Numbered from the stretch's first letter, positions 36,361 through 45,960 are shown. The stretch is DNA of 63,647 nucleotides from an uncultured Collinsella sp. (GCA_902482035.1 CABSYW010000011.1:1-63647); one strand, 5' to 3'. Made by a program: numbers and translations. Notes: generated from the sequence alone by a model not told the origin.

Positions 36361-36393
36361 CGAGCCCCGTTCACTCAGAGCGGGGCTCTTGTT
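36361..36393 (+). terminator. Probable terminator after gltX
   Basis: GAGCCCCG and CGGGGCTC (36380-36387) form an 8-bp stem, followed by TTGTTT. The U-tract is weak, so readthrough into priA is possible. Confidence 0.6.
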
Positions 36394-36427
36394 TCCGTAG
36401 ACGTATGGGATAGGAGGTGCTGGGGCC

Positions 36428-38881
36428 ATGGCTGAGCAACTTTCGCTGTTTGGTTCGCCGGAACCGGAGGAGGCTCCGGCCACGCCCGAGCCTGCTGTTG
36501 CCCCGGCCAAGTCCGAGCCTGTACCTGAGCCCGTCGCCGCCTACGCGAGCGTAGTCCTGGACATTCCGACGCGTGCGCTGTCCGAGCCATTCGCCTACGG
36601 CATCCCGGAAACTCTTGCCTACGAGGCGCAGATCGGATCCACGGTCCTGGTCCACTTTGGTAACCGTGCGGCCGCGGGCTATATCGTCGACATTGCGTCT
36701 GAGCTGGGTGACCTGCAGGGCAACAGCGCTCTCGATCCCGCGCGTATCAAGCCTATCGAGGCTATCCTCAGCAAGCCGCTGTTTACCGCAGAGGCCGCCC
36801 GTATCGCACGCTGGATGAGCCGCGAGTACGTCGCGACGCTTTCCGAGTGCCTGCGCCTGTTCTTGCCACCGGGTGGAAGCCCGCGCGTGGTCAAAGGCGA
36901 CGACGGCGTGTGGACTGTCGAGCGCCCTGCCGTCAAACCCATCCAAAACCGCTGGGTCATGCTTACGCCCGAGGGTTTCGACTACACGCCGCCCAAGACC
37001 GCGGTCCGCCAGCGTCAGCTCATCGAGGCACTCCAGTGCGGCCCGGTCACGACGCGCGATCTCAACCTGCTTTACAACAGCATGTCGGCGACCATCAAGG
37101 CGCTTGAAAAGCGCGGCGTCGTGGTGGTGGAGGAGCGCCGTGCCTGGCGCGGTTGCAGCGAGCAGACTACGCTGTCCTCAGCGAGCGGCAAAGCGCCGGT
37201 CGCACTTACGAACGGCCAGCAGCAGGCGCTCGCGCAGATTGATCGCGCCCGTCTGGACGCTCATGGCGACGTGGTGCTGGTCGACGGCGTCACCGGCTCC
37301 GGCAAAACCGAGGTTTACCTTTCGGCGATTGAGCGCGTGCTGGCCGCCGGCCGTTCGGCATGCGTTCTGGTGCCCGAGATCTCACTGACGGCCCAGACCG
37401 TCGGCCGCTTTCGCTCGCGCTTTGGCGAGACGGTTGCCGTGTTCCATTCGCGCCTTTCGGCCGGCGAGCGTCTGGACCAGTGGGATATGGTCGCCAGTGG
37501 TGCGGCCCGCGTGGTCGTAGGCGCCCGCTCGGCGCTCTTTTGCCCGCTCATTGACTTGGGCCTCATCATCATCGACGAGGAGCACGAGACCAGCTACAAG
37601 CAAGGCTCCAGTCCGCGCTACCACGCGCGCGAGGTGGCGGCCGAGATGGCGCGACGCTACCGCTGCCCGCTCGTGTTGGGCTCCGCCACGCCTTCTGCCG
37701 AGGCCCTCGACCGCTGCCGCCGTGGCACGTATAACGGTGCCACCTGGACGCGCGTCGAGATGCCCGAGCGCCCGGGACACGCCGTGCTGCCGACAGTCCG
37801 CATTGCCGACCTGCGCCGCGAGTTCTCGCACGGCAGCCGCTCTATGTTCTCAAAACCGCTGATGAAAGGCCTGGAGCTTGTGGTCGAGCGCCGCGAGAAG
37901 GCCGTGCTGTTGCACAACCGCCGTGGCTTTGCGCCGTTCCTGATGTGCCGCGAGTGCGGCTGCGTCCCCACCTGCAACCACTGCTCCACCGCGCTTACGT
38001 ATCACGAGCGCACGCACACGCTGCAGTGTCACACATGCGGTTCGTCTTGGCGCGTGCAGCCCTATCCCGCGCCCACAAGCCGTTGCCCCAAATGTGGAAG
38101 TCGCTACCTGGCAAAAATGGGTCTGGGCACGCAGCAGATCGAGGACGCACTGCACCAGATGCTTCCCGAGGATGTCGCCATTATTCGCATGGATGCCGAT
38201 TCCACACGCGGCAAGGATGCGCACAAAAAGCTGCTCGAGCAGTTCGATGCTGCCGATTGCGCCGTGTTGCTGGGCACCCAAATGATCGCAAAGGGTCTCG
38301 ACTTTCCCGAGGTCACGCTCGTGGGCGTGGTCAATGCCGACTTCGCCCTCAAGCTGCCGGACTTCCGCGCAGGGGAGCGCGCCTACGACCTGCTGGAACA
38401 GGTGGCGGGCCGTGCCGGTCGCGGCGATCGCCCCGGCGAGGTGATCATCCAGACCTACCTGCCCGAGGATCCGGTCATTCGCGCCGTCGCTGAACATGAC
38501 CGTTCGATCTTTACCGACCACGATCTTGATCAGCGACGCGACGCGCTGTACCCGCCGTTTGTTCGCTTGGTCAACATCTTGGTGTGGTCGGCGATCCGAG
38601 ACGACGCGCAAGACTACATCGGGCGCATTGCAAAGCTTCTTAAGCGCCGCTGGCATGCCGCCGCGCCCGACTTTCTGCGGGCGGGAAGTGCCGTGCCGCA
38701 GGTGCTGGGCCCGGCTTCGTGTGTAATCGAGAGAGCCAAGGACCGCTACCGCTTCCATCTGCTTGTAAAGTCGCCCGTGGGGTACCATGTCTCTGATGAT
38801 ATCGACGCCTGCCTCAAAGAGGTGGGCTCTGTGCGCGGCGTGAGCGTGAGCGTTGACGTCGACGCCTATGATTTGATGTAA
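36428..38881 (+). CDS. priA: Primosomal protein N' (replication restart helicase) PriA
   Basis: The 817-residue helicase restarts stalled forks. After about 40 Pro/Glu/Ala-rich residues comes the 3'BD domain (LDIPTRALSEPFAYG), then helicase lobes with Walker A VTGSGKTEVYL and DEEH box IIDEEHETSYKQ. Zinc ligands are clustered in CRECGCVPTCNHC and CHTCG...CPKCGS. The C-terminal domain is complete. ATG follows TAGGAGG with normal spacing. def follows 18 bases later, so the two are probably co-transcribed. Confidence 0.95.
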   Translation: MAEQLSLFGSPEPEEAPATPEPAVAPAKSEPVPEPVAAYASVVLDIPTRALSEPFAYGIPETLAYEAQIGSTVLVHFGNRAAAGYIVDIASELGDLQGNSALDPARIKPIEAILSKPLFTAEAARIARWMSREYVATLSECLRLFLPPGGSPRVVKGDDGVWTVERPAVKPIQNRWVMLTPEGFDYTPPKTAVRQRQLIEALQCGPVTTRDLNLLYNSMSATIKALEKRGVVVVEERRAWRGCSEQTTLSSASGKAPVALTNGQQQALAQIDRARLDAHGDVVLVDGVTGSGKTEVYLSAIERVLAAGRSACVLVPEISLTAQTVGRFRSRFGETVAVFHSRLSAGERLDQWDMVASGAARVVVGARSALFCPLIDLGLIIIDEEHETSYKQGSSPRYHAREVAAEMARRYRCPLVLGSATPSAEALDRCRRGTYNGATWTRVEMPERPGHAVLPTVRIADLRREFSHGSRSMFSKPLMKGLELVVERREKAVLLHNRRGFAPFLMCRECGCVPTCNHCSTALTYHERTHTLQCHTCGSSWRVQPYPAPTSRCPKCGSRYLAKMGLGTQQIEDALHQMLPEDVAIIRMDADSTRGKDAHKKLLEQFDAADCAVLLGTQMIAKGLDFPEVTLVGVVNADFALKLPDFRAGERAYDLLEQVAGRAGRGDRPGEVIIQTYLPEDPVIRAVAEHDRSIFTDHDLDQRRDALYPPFVRLVNILVWSAIRDDAQDYIGRIAKLLKRRWHAAAPDFLRAGSAVPQVLGPASCVIERAKDRYRFHLLVKSPVGYHVSDDIDACLKEVGSVRGVSVSVDVDAYDLM

Positions 38882-38899
38882 CAACCCGAAAGGATGGCC

Positions 38900-39436
38900 A
38901 TGGAAGCCAACGGAATCGTACTGTCGCCTGACCCTCGTCTGCGCCAGGAGTGCGCCGTCATCGAGGAGATCACCCCGGCGATCGAGGCGCTTGCCGAGAA
39001 GATGAAGAAGATGATGTTCGAGAACGGCGGTTGCGGCCTGGCTGCCCCGCAGATCGGTGAGCTCATCCAGCTCGTCACCATCGATTGCGACTACAGCGAC
39101 AAGAACGACTACGACCCGTACGTGCTCATCAACCCTGTCATTGTTGAGCAGAGCGACCATCTGGTGCCGTTTAGCGAGGGCTGCCTTTCCATCCCGGGCA
39201 TTAGCTGTGAGATCGAGCGTCCCGATCACGTTGTCGTCGAGGCGTATGACCTGGATGCCAACCTGATTCGCTATGAGGCCACGGGCGATCTGTTCTGCGT
39301 TTGTCTGCAGCACGAGATCGATCACCTGCACGGCAATACCATGTTCGAGCGACTGAAGCCCATGCAGAGGCTCAAGGCCGTCAAGGAGTACCAGGACGCC
39401 CTGGCCCGCGGCGCTCGACCGGGCGAGACGGAGTAG
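38900..39436 (+). CDS. def: Peptide deformylase
   Basis: The 178-residue metalloenzyme removes the formyl group from nascent proteins. The three motifs are present: GGCGLAAPQIG, EGCLSIPG (metal Cys) and QHEIDHLHG (two metal His and catalytic Glu). The ATG at 38900 sits 8 bases from GAAAGG; the ATG at 38894 is too close to it. Downstream fmt, the enzyme that adds the formyl group, fits the context although a palindrome lies between. Confidence 0.94.
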   Translation: MEANGIVLSPDPRLRQECAVIEEITPAIEALAEKMKKMMFENGGCGLAAPQIGELIQLVTIDCDYSDKNDYDPYVLINPVIVEQSDHLVPFSEGCLSIPGISCEIERPDHVVVEAYDLDANLIRYEATGDLFCVCLQHEIDHLHGNTMFERLKPMQRLKAVKEYQDALARGARPGETE

Positions 39437-39444
39437 GTTTGTCC

Positions 39445-39540
39445 GTCCCCGGGGCACCCGCCTATATCATCCCGTGCTCAAACATTCTCGCTGCGCTGCG
39501 AAACTGCGCGCGGGACGATATAGGCGGGTGCCCCGGGGAC
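39445..39540. repeat. Large palindrome B (30-base arms, one mismatch)
   Basis: Arms GTCCCCGGGGCACCCGCCTA... (39445-39474) and the complement (39511-39540) differ at one base only. It begins 9 bases after the def stop. The outer ends resemble those of palindrome A (GTCCC then GGGGC). Confidence 0.9.
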
Positions 39541-39615
39541 TACGTTAACGCTGCTTGTCTCGCCCGGGTGCCGTGGGCCAGGGAGGGGCGTCTTCGCTGA
39601 TAATTGCTTTGTTGG

Positions 39616-39646
39616 AAGAGCTGCTTTTATTGCGGCTCTTTCTTTG
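39616..39646 (+). terminator. Probable terminator in the def-fmt gap
   Basis: AAGAGCTGC and GCGGCTCTT pair with one mismatch around TTTTATT, followed by TCTTTGG. The remainder of the 324-base gap 39437-39760 holds palindrome B and a T-rich fmt leader with no gene. Confidence 0.6.
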
Positions 39647-39760
39647 GTTTTGGGTATATTTGTTCTTGTTGAACTGTTCTTGCGACTGGGTGCGTTTGCG
39701 ACCCGGAACGCTTTTGTTTTGTAGCCGTCTCGGCTCGTTATTGAGAGGAGACTAACTTTT

Positions 39761-40681
39761 ATGCGTATTGTGTTTATGGGTACGCCTGATTTTGCTGTGC
39801 CTTCGTTGACTTCGCTTGTTGAGGCTGGGAATGAGATTGCGCTTGTTGTTACTCGTCCCGATGCTGTTCGTGGGCGCGGTAAGAAGCTCGAGCCTTCTCC
39901 TGTTAAGGCTAAGGCGCTTGAGCTGGGGTTGCCGGTTGTTGAGGCTAATCGTATGACGGCTGAGGTTGTTGAGGCTCTCCAAGCTGCCCAGGCTGATATT
40001 TTCTGTGTGGCTGCCTATGGCTGCATTTTGCCTGATGAGGTGCTGCATATGGCTCCGCTCGGCATTGTGAATGTTCATGCTTCCTTGCTGCCTCGTTGGC
40101 GTGGGGCTGCTCCTATTCAGCGTGCCATTCTTGCTGGTGATGAGGTTGCTGGCGTTTCCATTATGCGTATTGGGCATGGCGTGGATACTGGTGCTTATTG
40201 TGCTCGGGCTTCCACGTCGGTTGCCGGTAAGCATGCCGAGGCACTGACTATGGAGCTTGGCGAGCTGGGCGGTAAACTGCTTGCCGATACGCTTCCTTCT
40301 CTTGCCGATGGCACCGCCGTGTGGACTGATCAGGATGAGTCGCTTGTGACCCATGCTGCCAAGATTTCTAAGCAGGAGATGCGTCTGGATCCGCAGATGG
40401 CGGCGTTCGATTGCGTTCGTCATGTGCTCGCTTCATCCGATACCGCGCCTGCTCGCTGCGTGATTGCCGGCAAGACCGTACGTGTTCTCGATGCTGCGCT
40501 GGCCGATGTTTCGCTTGGCGAGGGCGCCGTTGACGTTAAGGCCAGGCGTGTTTACCTGGGTCTTTCTGATGGCTCGGTTGAGCTGCTCGAGGTTAAGCCT
40601 GATGGCAAGCGCGCTATGGCCGCTTCTGCTTGGGCTGCTGGCCTGCAGGGTGCCGATCTTTCGTGGGGTGTTTTATCATGA
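39761..40681 (+). CDS. fmt: Methionyl-tRNA formyltransferase
   Basis: The 306-residue enzyme formylates initiator Met-tRNA. It has FMGTPDFAVPSL at the start, and the catalytic Asn/His/Asp region NVHASLLPRWRGAAPIQRAIL followed by GVSIMRIGHGVDTG. ATG follows GAGAGGAG. Codon use differs from the neighbours: T-ending codons (GTT, GCT, CTT) dominate. It overlaps rsmB by 4 bases. Confidence 0.95.
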   Translation: MRIVFMGTPDFAVPSLTSLVEAGNEIALVVTRPDAVRGRGKKLEPSPVKAKALELGLPVVEANRMTAEVVEALQAAQADIFCVAAYGCILPDEVLHMAPLGIVNVHASLLPRWRGAAPIQRAILAGDEVAGVSIMRIGHGVDTGAYCARASTSVAGKHAEALTMELGELGGKLLADTLPSLADGTAVWTDQDESLVTHAAKISKQEMRLDPQMAAFDCVRHVLASSDTAPARCVIAGKTVRVLDAALADVSLGEGAVDVKARRVYLGLSDGSVELLEVKPDGKRAMAASAWAAGLQGADLSWGVLS

Positions 40682-42078
40682 GCAAGCTGTCTCCCGCGCG
40701 CAAGCTTGCGCTCGATGTGCTGATGGAGGCTGACCGTCGCGGCATGTATGCGCGTGACGTGCTGTCCTCTCGCGCATCTGCCAAGGCCATTGACCAGCGC
40801 GATTCCGCTTTTGCCGCTCGCTTGGCGCTGGGTGTTGCCGCCACGCAGGTTATTTTGGACGAGCTGCTCGATCAGTTTCTCGATAAGCCTAAAAAGGTTG
40901 CGCCGCGTGTTCGCGTGGCGCTTCGTATCTCGGCCTTCGAGATGCTCTATCTGCATACGCCTGGTCGCGTTGCAGTGAGTCAGGGCGTTGAGCTGGTGCG
41001 CAGCGGAGCTAAGTCTGCCGCCGGTTTGGCCAATGCCGTGCTGCATAAGGTCGCGGACAACGTTGAGGACTTTGCCACGGCGTCCGATGTAGATGAGTCT
41101 GAACGACGCCTGGTCCGTCTGTCGCGCCTGATGGGACTGCCGCGTTGGCTGTGCGCTCGCATTATGGCATCGTTCGACACGCCAGAGGGTGCGCTTAACT
41201 TTGCCGGCAATCTGGCCCCCGCGCCGCTGGCCCTGCATGAGAACGCCTTTGCGACTAAGCCCGATCCGTATATCTCGCAGCTCGTCGCGCCTGTCTTCCC
41301 GGGCTGCCATGCTCCGGTTGATGCCCAGGTTACCGTTGCTTCGGGTGTGTTTGAGCGTGCTGCCGCGGTGGCCTCGGACCTTAACGCTCAGCTAATCGCC
41401 ACAGCTGCCACGCGCCCTGGAAGCTGCCTTGAGATTGGTGCCGGTCGCGGTACCAAGACCTATGTGATGATGTGCCAGGCCAAGCGCGCCGGCTATGAGC
41501 GCCAGCATACGGCGCTCGATTTGCATGATCGCAAGTGCGATCTGAATCTCGCTCGCCTTCACAAGGCGGGTATTCAGGGCGTTCGTACGGTTTCGGGTGA
41601 TGCCTGCGAGCTTGATGAGGTGCTCACATCGTTTGATGCCATGCTTGGCGAGCCGGTTAAGTTCGACACGGTTTTTATCGATGCGCCGTGCTCGGGCACC
41701 GGCACCATGCGCCGTCATCCCGAGATCCCTTGGCGACTGACCGAAAAGGACGTGACGGTTGAGCTGCCCAAACTGCAGCTGTCGATGCTCAAGGAAGCCG
41801 CCGCGCGCGTGGCTGCCGGCGGCGAGCTCATCTATGCGACGTGCTCGGTCTTCGACGAGGAGAACACGCAGGTGGTGGATGCTTTCCTTGCTTCTCCTGA
41901 GGGCGCCGGCTTTAGCGTGGCACCGCTTTCCGAGGCACAGATTCTGCAACTCCCTGAGTTCGATCAGGCCAAGAAGCTCGTATCCGTACGCCAAAACGAT
42001 CGAGGCCTCTTCCAAAGCGTCCCCGTAAACGCCGATTCCTACGACGGCCACTTCTGCGCCAGACTGGTCCACAAGTAA
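40678..42078 (+). CDS. rsmB: 16S rRNA m5C967 methyltransferase RsmB
   Basis: The 466-residue protein has an N-terminal NusB-like RNA-binding domain (about residues 1-145) and a C-terminal SAM methyltransferase domain. Motifs are EIGAGRGTKTYVM, the DAPCSGTGTMRRHPEIPW loop with one catalytic Cys, and YATCSVFDEEN with the nucleophile Cys. The start overlaps the fmt stop as ATGA, the usual def-fmt-rsmB order. Confidence 0.94.
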   Translation: MSKLSPARKLALDVLMEADRRGMYARDVLSSRASAKAIDQRDSAFAARLALGVAATQVILDELLDQFLDKPKKVAPRVRVALRISAFEMLYLHTPGRVAVSQGVELVRSGAKSAAGLANAVLHKVADNVEDFATASDVDESERRLVRLSRLMGLPRWLCARIMASFDTPEGALNFAGNLAPAPLALHENAFATKPDPYISQLVAPVFPGCHAPVDAQVTVASGVFERAAAVASDLNAQLIATAATRPGSCLEIGAGRGTKTYVMMCQAKRAGYERQHTALDLHDRKCDLNLARLHKAGIQGVRTVSGDACELDEVLTSFDAMLGEPVKFDTVFIDAPCSGTGTMRRHPEIPWRLTEKDVTVELPKLQLSMLKEAAARVAAGGELIYATCSVFDEENTQVVDAFLASPEGAGFSVAPLSEAQILQLPEFDQAKKLVSVRQNDRGLFQSVPVNADSYDGHFCARLVHK

Positions 42079-42083
42079 CTACT

Positions 42084-42151
42084 AAGTTGCGGTGAAATAG
42101 GGATTGAAAAGCCGCTTCTGTCCGCCAAACAGTCCTTATTTCACCGCAACT
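42084..42151. repeat. Dispersed palindromic element, copy 4
   Basis: Left arm AAGTTGCGGTGAAATAGGGA (42084-42103) and right arm TCCTTATTTCACCGCAACT (42133-42151) enclose about 30 bases. It separates the converging rsmB and zinc-ribbon genes. Confidence 0.9.
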
Positions 42152-42201
42152 CACAAGGAAACCTGGGTAGCTTGATTAGCTACCCATAGAGCAAAGAAAT
42201 A

Positions 42202-42229
42202 GCCCCGCGATCGGCGTTGATCGCGGGGC
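42202..42229 (-). terminator. Terminator of the FmdB-type gene
   Basis: GCCCCGCGATC and GATCGCGGGGC flank a 6-base loop; on the minus strand TATTTCTTT follows. It lies just after the zinc-ribbon stop. Confidence 0.85.
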
Positions 42230-42239
42230 CGCGTTGTTT

Positions 42240-42476
42240 CTAGCGGCTATGCGGGCAGTTGGCGCAGCAGCCGCTCGTGGCGTTGGTGCTGGAGCCGCCG
42301 CTTCGTTGATCGGTGTTGTAGAAACCGCTGCCCTCAAATTTAATGCCGCTGGCCGAGAACGTCTTGGCCGCCGGGGCACCGCAGCTGGGGCACACGACCT
42401 CGGGGGTCTCGGACATGGGATGCTCAACCTCAAACACGTTGCCGCAGCTCGAGCACTTGTAATCGTAGCGCGCCAT
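42240..42476 (-). CDS. FmdB-type zinc-ribbon protein
   Basis: The 78-residue protein starts MARYDYKCSSCGNVFE and has a second pair CPSCG near residue 30, the two-CxxC zinc ribbon of the FmdB family of putative regulatory proteins. The C-terminus GCCANCPHSR has three more cysteines. ATG follows AAAAGGAAG. Function is unknown for most members. Confidence 0.85.
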   Translation of the reverse strand: MARYDYKCSSCGNVFEVEHPMSETPEVVCPSCGAPAAKTFSASGIKFEGSGFYNTDQRSGGSSTNATSGCCANCPHSR

Positions 42477-42565
42477 AAATACTTCCTTTTCAGCACAAAG
42501 CGGGCAGATTACTCTGCCCGCAAAAATTCAAACGTCTGTAACTGTACCCTATATCGGGGGTTTTA

Positions 42566-45500
42566 TCACGCTTCGCCCCAGAATCTATGGTTGTTGCGCA
42601 GGAGCCGCGCGGTTTTGCCCTCGGCGGCTGCAATGTCCGCCTCGTCAGCCTGCCAGGTCCAGTTGCCCGTGGCCACGCCCGGCACGTTCATGCGTGCGTC
42701 GTCGCCCAGCCCCAGCACGTCCTGCAGCGGCATCATCACCAGGGGAGCGTCGCTTGCGAGCGCGTCGCTCATCAGCTTGGCCGCCACCTCAACACCGCTC
42801 GGTTCATCGCCGCCCGCAAAAGAACGCGTACACCAGCCGGCGAGCGTCGACGTGTCGTGCGTCGAGGTGTACAGAATCTTGCCGGGCGTGGGATGCACAC
42901 CGCAACGAACGTCGTAGTCGCTAAACTCCAGCACGTCCATGCCGGGGAAACCGCAGGTCGATGCCATGGCGCGAACACCGGGCGTCAGATAGCCCAAGTC
43001 CTCAGCGATAAAGTTGAGCGGACCCAGCTCGTCATAAGCGGTCTGGAACAAGTCCTTGCCCGGTCCCGCCAACCAGCGACCTTCGGCGCAAGCCTTGCCC
43101 GCGGGAATGCTGTAATAGCTGTGGAATCCCAGGAAGTGATCCAGGCGCACGCGGTCGTAGAGCGAAAACGCACGACGCAGGCGATCCATCCACCAGCTAT
43201 AGCCGTTCTGCTTCATGTGGTCCCAGCGGAACGTCGGGTTGCCCCACACCTGGCCCTCGGGCGCAAAGTTGTCGGGCGGCGCGCCGGAAATCTCGATTGC
43301 CTTGCCGGTATCGGACAGCCAGAAGTTCTCAGGTTCGCTCCACGCGTCTGCCGAATCGTCCGACACGTACATAGGAATATCGCCGATAACCTCGATGCCC
43401 TTCTTGTGCGCATAGTTCATGAGCTCGCACCAAGCCAAGTCAAAGCGGTACTGCATGTACGCCTGAAGCTCGGCCTCGTTGTGGAAGCGCTTGTCGTCGA
43501 TCAGATGCTCGTTGTAGCGCGCGACATCTGCAGGCCAATCGTGGCGCGACTCGCCCTCAAAGTACTTTTTGACGGCCATATAGACGCAGTATTTCTCGAG
43601 CCAATCGGCATTGCGATGCTTAAACGCTGTGTACAACGGATCGGCATCTTCGCCGCCGCGGGCCTTCCAGGTCTCAAAGTCGGCTGCCAGCTCCTCGTGG
43701 CTCTCGGGTAGCAGGTCGATATTACCTGCAAAGGCCGAAGGACCGGCGTAAGGGGAGCGGAAGAAGTCCGTGGGGTTGACGGGCAAAACCTGCCAGTAGC
43801 GCATGCCCATGGCGGCCAGATGGTCGATAAAGCGACGCGTGGGCGCACCGATCGTACCGGGTTTGCCGTCGTCGGTCGGCACCGATGTGATATGGCACAC
43901 AACACCCGCACCGTGATCGAGCGGCTCCTGCAGGCGCTGCTCGGCATGGTGATAGATGATCGACGAGCCCAGCGGATAAAGATCGAGCGTGACCGTGCCG
44001 TTGTGGATCTCGCACTCGTGACCGCTAATAACATCGCTCGCGCATTCGCCGAGCGCCGGAATCGTCACACGATGCGAATTGCGCAGGCTGCGGTTGATGA
44101 TGACTGTCGCGGACTCGCCGTCTTTACCGGTACGGTTGTAGGCCAGCACCTCGTCATTGAGCGCGAAGGCCTTGATCTCGCCATCGATCATAAACGGCAG
44201 GGCGCGGCGCACGGCCGAGGCATTCTTGACAATAGCCAGCGTGTCGAAGTCGTGCAGTTGGTCCTTGGTCGGCAGGGTGCGGCGGTTGCCCGGATCGGTG
44301 AGACCCTCCAAGCCGTACTCGTCACCGTAATAGATTGAGGGAACGCCCGGGAACGTCATCTGCATGAGCGTCGCGAGCCAAAAACGGCTCTTGGCCAGGC
44401 CCATCGCGTTCTCGTCCAGACGCCATTTGCTGCGCTCGCACTCGGGCAGCTGCGACTCGTCAGGGCCGCCGCCGAGCACCGAGATGATACGTGGGCGGTC
44501 GTGGCTCGACAGCAGGTTGAGCGCGCAAGACAGGGCCTCACGCGGATAGTTCTCGCGTAGGGTCTCGATATCCTCGGCTGCCTGGTAGGCGTTTTTGTAG
44601 CCCATCAAAAAGCCGATGACCATGTCGCGGAAGGGGTAGTCCATGACGGAGTCGAGCTCAGAGCCCTGCAGGTAGCGGCGCAAATGGCCATAGCTGATCT
44701 TGTTGGAGGCGTCTTCCCAGACCTCGCCGAGCAGCAGCGCGTCGGGCTTCTCGGCGAGCACGGCTTTTTTGATCTCGGCCAGGAAGTCGTCGGAAAGCTC
44801 GTCTGCCACGTCCAGACGCCAGCCATGGGCGCCAGCGCGCAGCCACTTACGAATGACTCCGTCCTTGCCCAGAAGCTTTTCACGGACAAGCTCGGAATTC
44901 TCGTTGATGGCTGGCATGTTGCCCACGCCCCACCAGCAGTCATACGATCCGTCCTCATGGAAGTAAAACGCATCGCGCCACGGCGAATCCTCGCTCTGCC
45001 ACGCGCCCACACCGGGGTAGTTGCCGTAGCGGTTGAAGTAGATCGAATCGTCGCCCGTGTGGTTGAACACACCGTCCAGAATGATGGAAATGCCCAGCTT
45101 CTCGGCCGCCTCGCACAGCTCGGTAAAGTCCTGCTCGGTGCCCAGAATCGGATCGATCTTGGTGTAATCGGCGGTGTCGTAGCGGTGGTTGCTCGCGGCT
45201 TCAAAAATGGGGTTGAGGTAGATGGCTGTAAAGCCCAGCTCGGCGATGCGAGGCAGGTCTTCCTGGATGCCCTTGAGCGAGCCGCCGTAGAAGTCCCAAG
45301 TCTTGATGGAGCCGTCCTCGGCGCGCTCGTACACAGGCGGCTCGTTCCAGTCCTCGACCATGCGGCGCTGAATGCCCTTACGCGGTTTTTCGACCTCGGC
45401 CAGCGTGCGCTCGCGCCAGTGCTCGTCGCGGGCATAACGATCGGGGAAGATCTGGTAGACCATACCGCGCTCGTACCACTCGGGTCGAACTTCACGGTGT

Positions 45501-45862
45501 TTGTAGACGGTGACCTGGAATGACGGCACCTCAGCGTAGTCGTAGGTTACTCCCTCGCCGCCGGTGCGGCCCTGCGGTGCGCCCAGACGAACCTCGGGCT
45601 GGCCCTCGATATTGCAGATAAAGCTGTACCAGATAAGACAGGGTTCGGTGCACTCAAGCTCTACGGTAAATATGCCGTCGCCCTCGTGCGTCATGGGATA
45701 CCGAGACTCACCGATCTCATCGACCCAGGTGCGCAGCGTAAGCGTTGCCTGCGCGGGATCGGCATCCTCCAGAATCACGGAGAGCGAAAGGGTGGTTCCT
45801 GTGGTCACAGCGCCAAACGGAGTGCGAAACTGCGGCAGACGGCTGTTGTGTATCAATCTCAT
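42566..45862 (-). CDS. Bifunctional GH13 debranching-type amylase / GH77 4-alpha-glucanotransferase fusion
   Basis: The 1098-residue protein joins two glucan enzymes. Residues 1-120 form an N-terminal beta domain. Residues about 130-600 are a neopullulanase/amylopullulanase-like GH13: LDGVFNHTGDDS, nucleophile Asp in GWRLDVADEL, acid Glu in LLLGEVWED and LLSSHDRPR. Residues about 640-1098 are MalQ-like GH77: VRLDHFLGFHSYYSIPAGKA region (VRLDHFLGF), FIAEDLGYL and TSTHDTSTLAGW. It should debranch and rearrange glycogen-derived oligosaccharides. It is encoded downstream of glgA; ATG at 45862 has only a weak ribosome binding site. Confidence 0.9.
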   Translation of the reverse strand: MRLIHNSRLPQFRTPFGAVTTGTTLSLSVILEDADPAQATLTLRTWVDEIGESRYPMTHEGDGIFTVELECTEPCLIWYSFICNIEGQPEVRLGAPQGRTGGEGVTYDYAEVPSFQVTVYKHREVRPEWYERGMVYQIFPDRYARDEHWRERTLAEVEKPRKGIQRRMVEDWNEPPVYERAEDGSIKTWDFYGGSLKGIQEDLPRIAELGFTAIYLNPIFEAASNHRYDTADYTKIDPILGTEQDFTELCEAAEKLGISIILDGVFNHTGDDSIYFNRYGNYPGVGAWQSEDSPWRDAFYFHEDGSYDCWWGVGNMPAINENSELVREKLLGKDGVIRKWLRAGAHGWRLDVADELSDDFLAEIKKAVLAEKPDALLLGEVWEDASNKISYGHLRRYLQGSELDSVMDYPFRDMVIGFLMGYKNAYQAAEDIETLRENYPREALSCALNLLSSHDRPRIISVLGGGPDESQLPECERSKWRLDENAMGLAKSRFWLATLMQMTFPGVPSIYYGDEYGLEGLTDPGNRRTLPTKDQLHDFDTLAIVKNASAVRRALPFMIDGEIKAFALNDEVLAYNRTGKDGESATVIINRSLRNSHRVTIPALGECASDVISGHECEIHNGTVTLDLYPLGSSIIYHHAEQRLQEPLDHGAGVVCHITSVPTDDGKPGTIGAPTRRFIDHLAAMGMRYWQVLPVNPTDFFRSPYAGPSAFAGNIDLLPESHEELAADFETWKARGGEDADPLYTAFKHRNADWLEKYCVYMAVKKYFEGESRHDWPADVARYNEHLIDDKRFHNEAELQAYMQYRFDLAWCELMNYAHKKGIEVIGDIPMYVSDDSADAWSEPENFWLSDTGKAIEISGAPPDNFAPEGQVWGNPTFRWDHMKQNGYSWWMDRLRRAFSLYDRVRLDHFLGFHSYYSIPAGKACAEGRWLAGPGKDLFQTAYDELGPLNFIAEDLGYLTPGVRAMASTCGFPGMDVLEFSDYDVRCGVHPTPGKILYTSTHDTSTLAGWCTRSFAGGDEPSGVEVAAKLMSDALASDAPLVMMPLQDVLGLGDDARMNVPGVATGNWTWQADEADIAAAEGKTARLLRNNHRFWGEA

Positions 45863-45960
45863 AGTACGGTCCAGTTCAATAGAATCATGGCCTGCTGGCC
45901 ATGGGCTTTACGCACAGAATGTAAGTATATCTGTTGTACTCAGGCTGTATAAACAACATC

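Noticed and set aside
37850..39457. 535-codon open frame opposite priA and def
   Set aside because: Low-complexity, family-free translation, running across two clear plus-strand genes and a palindrome.
39555..39755. Small Leu-rich open frame before fmt
   Set aside because: It crosses a probable terminator and the fmt leader, and has no start signal; likely non-coding.
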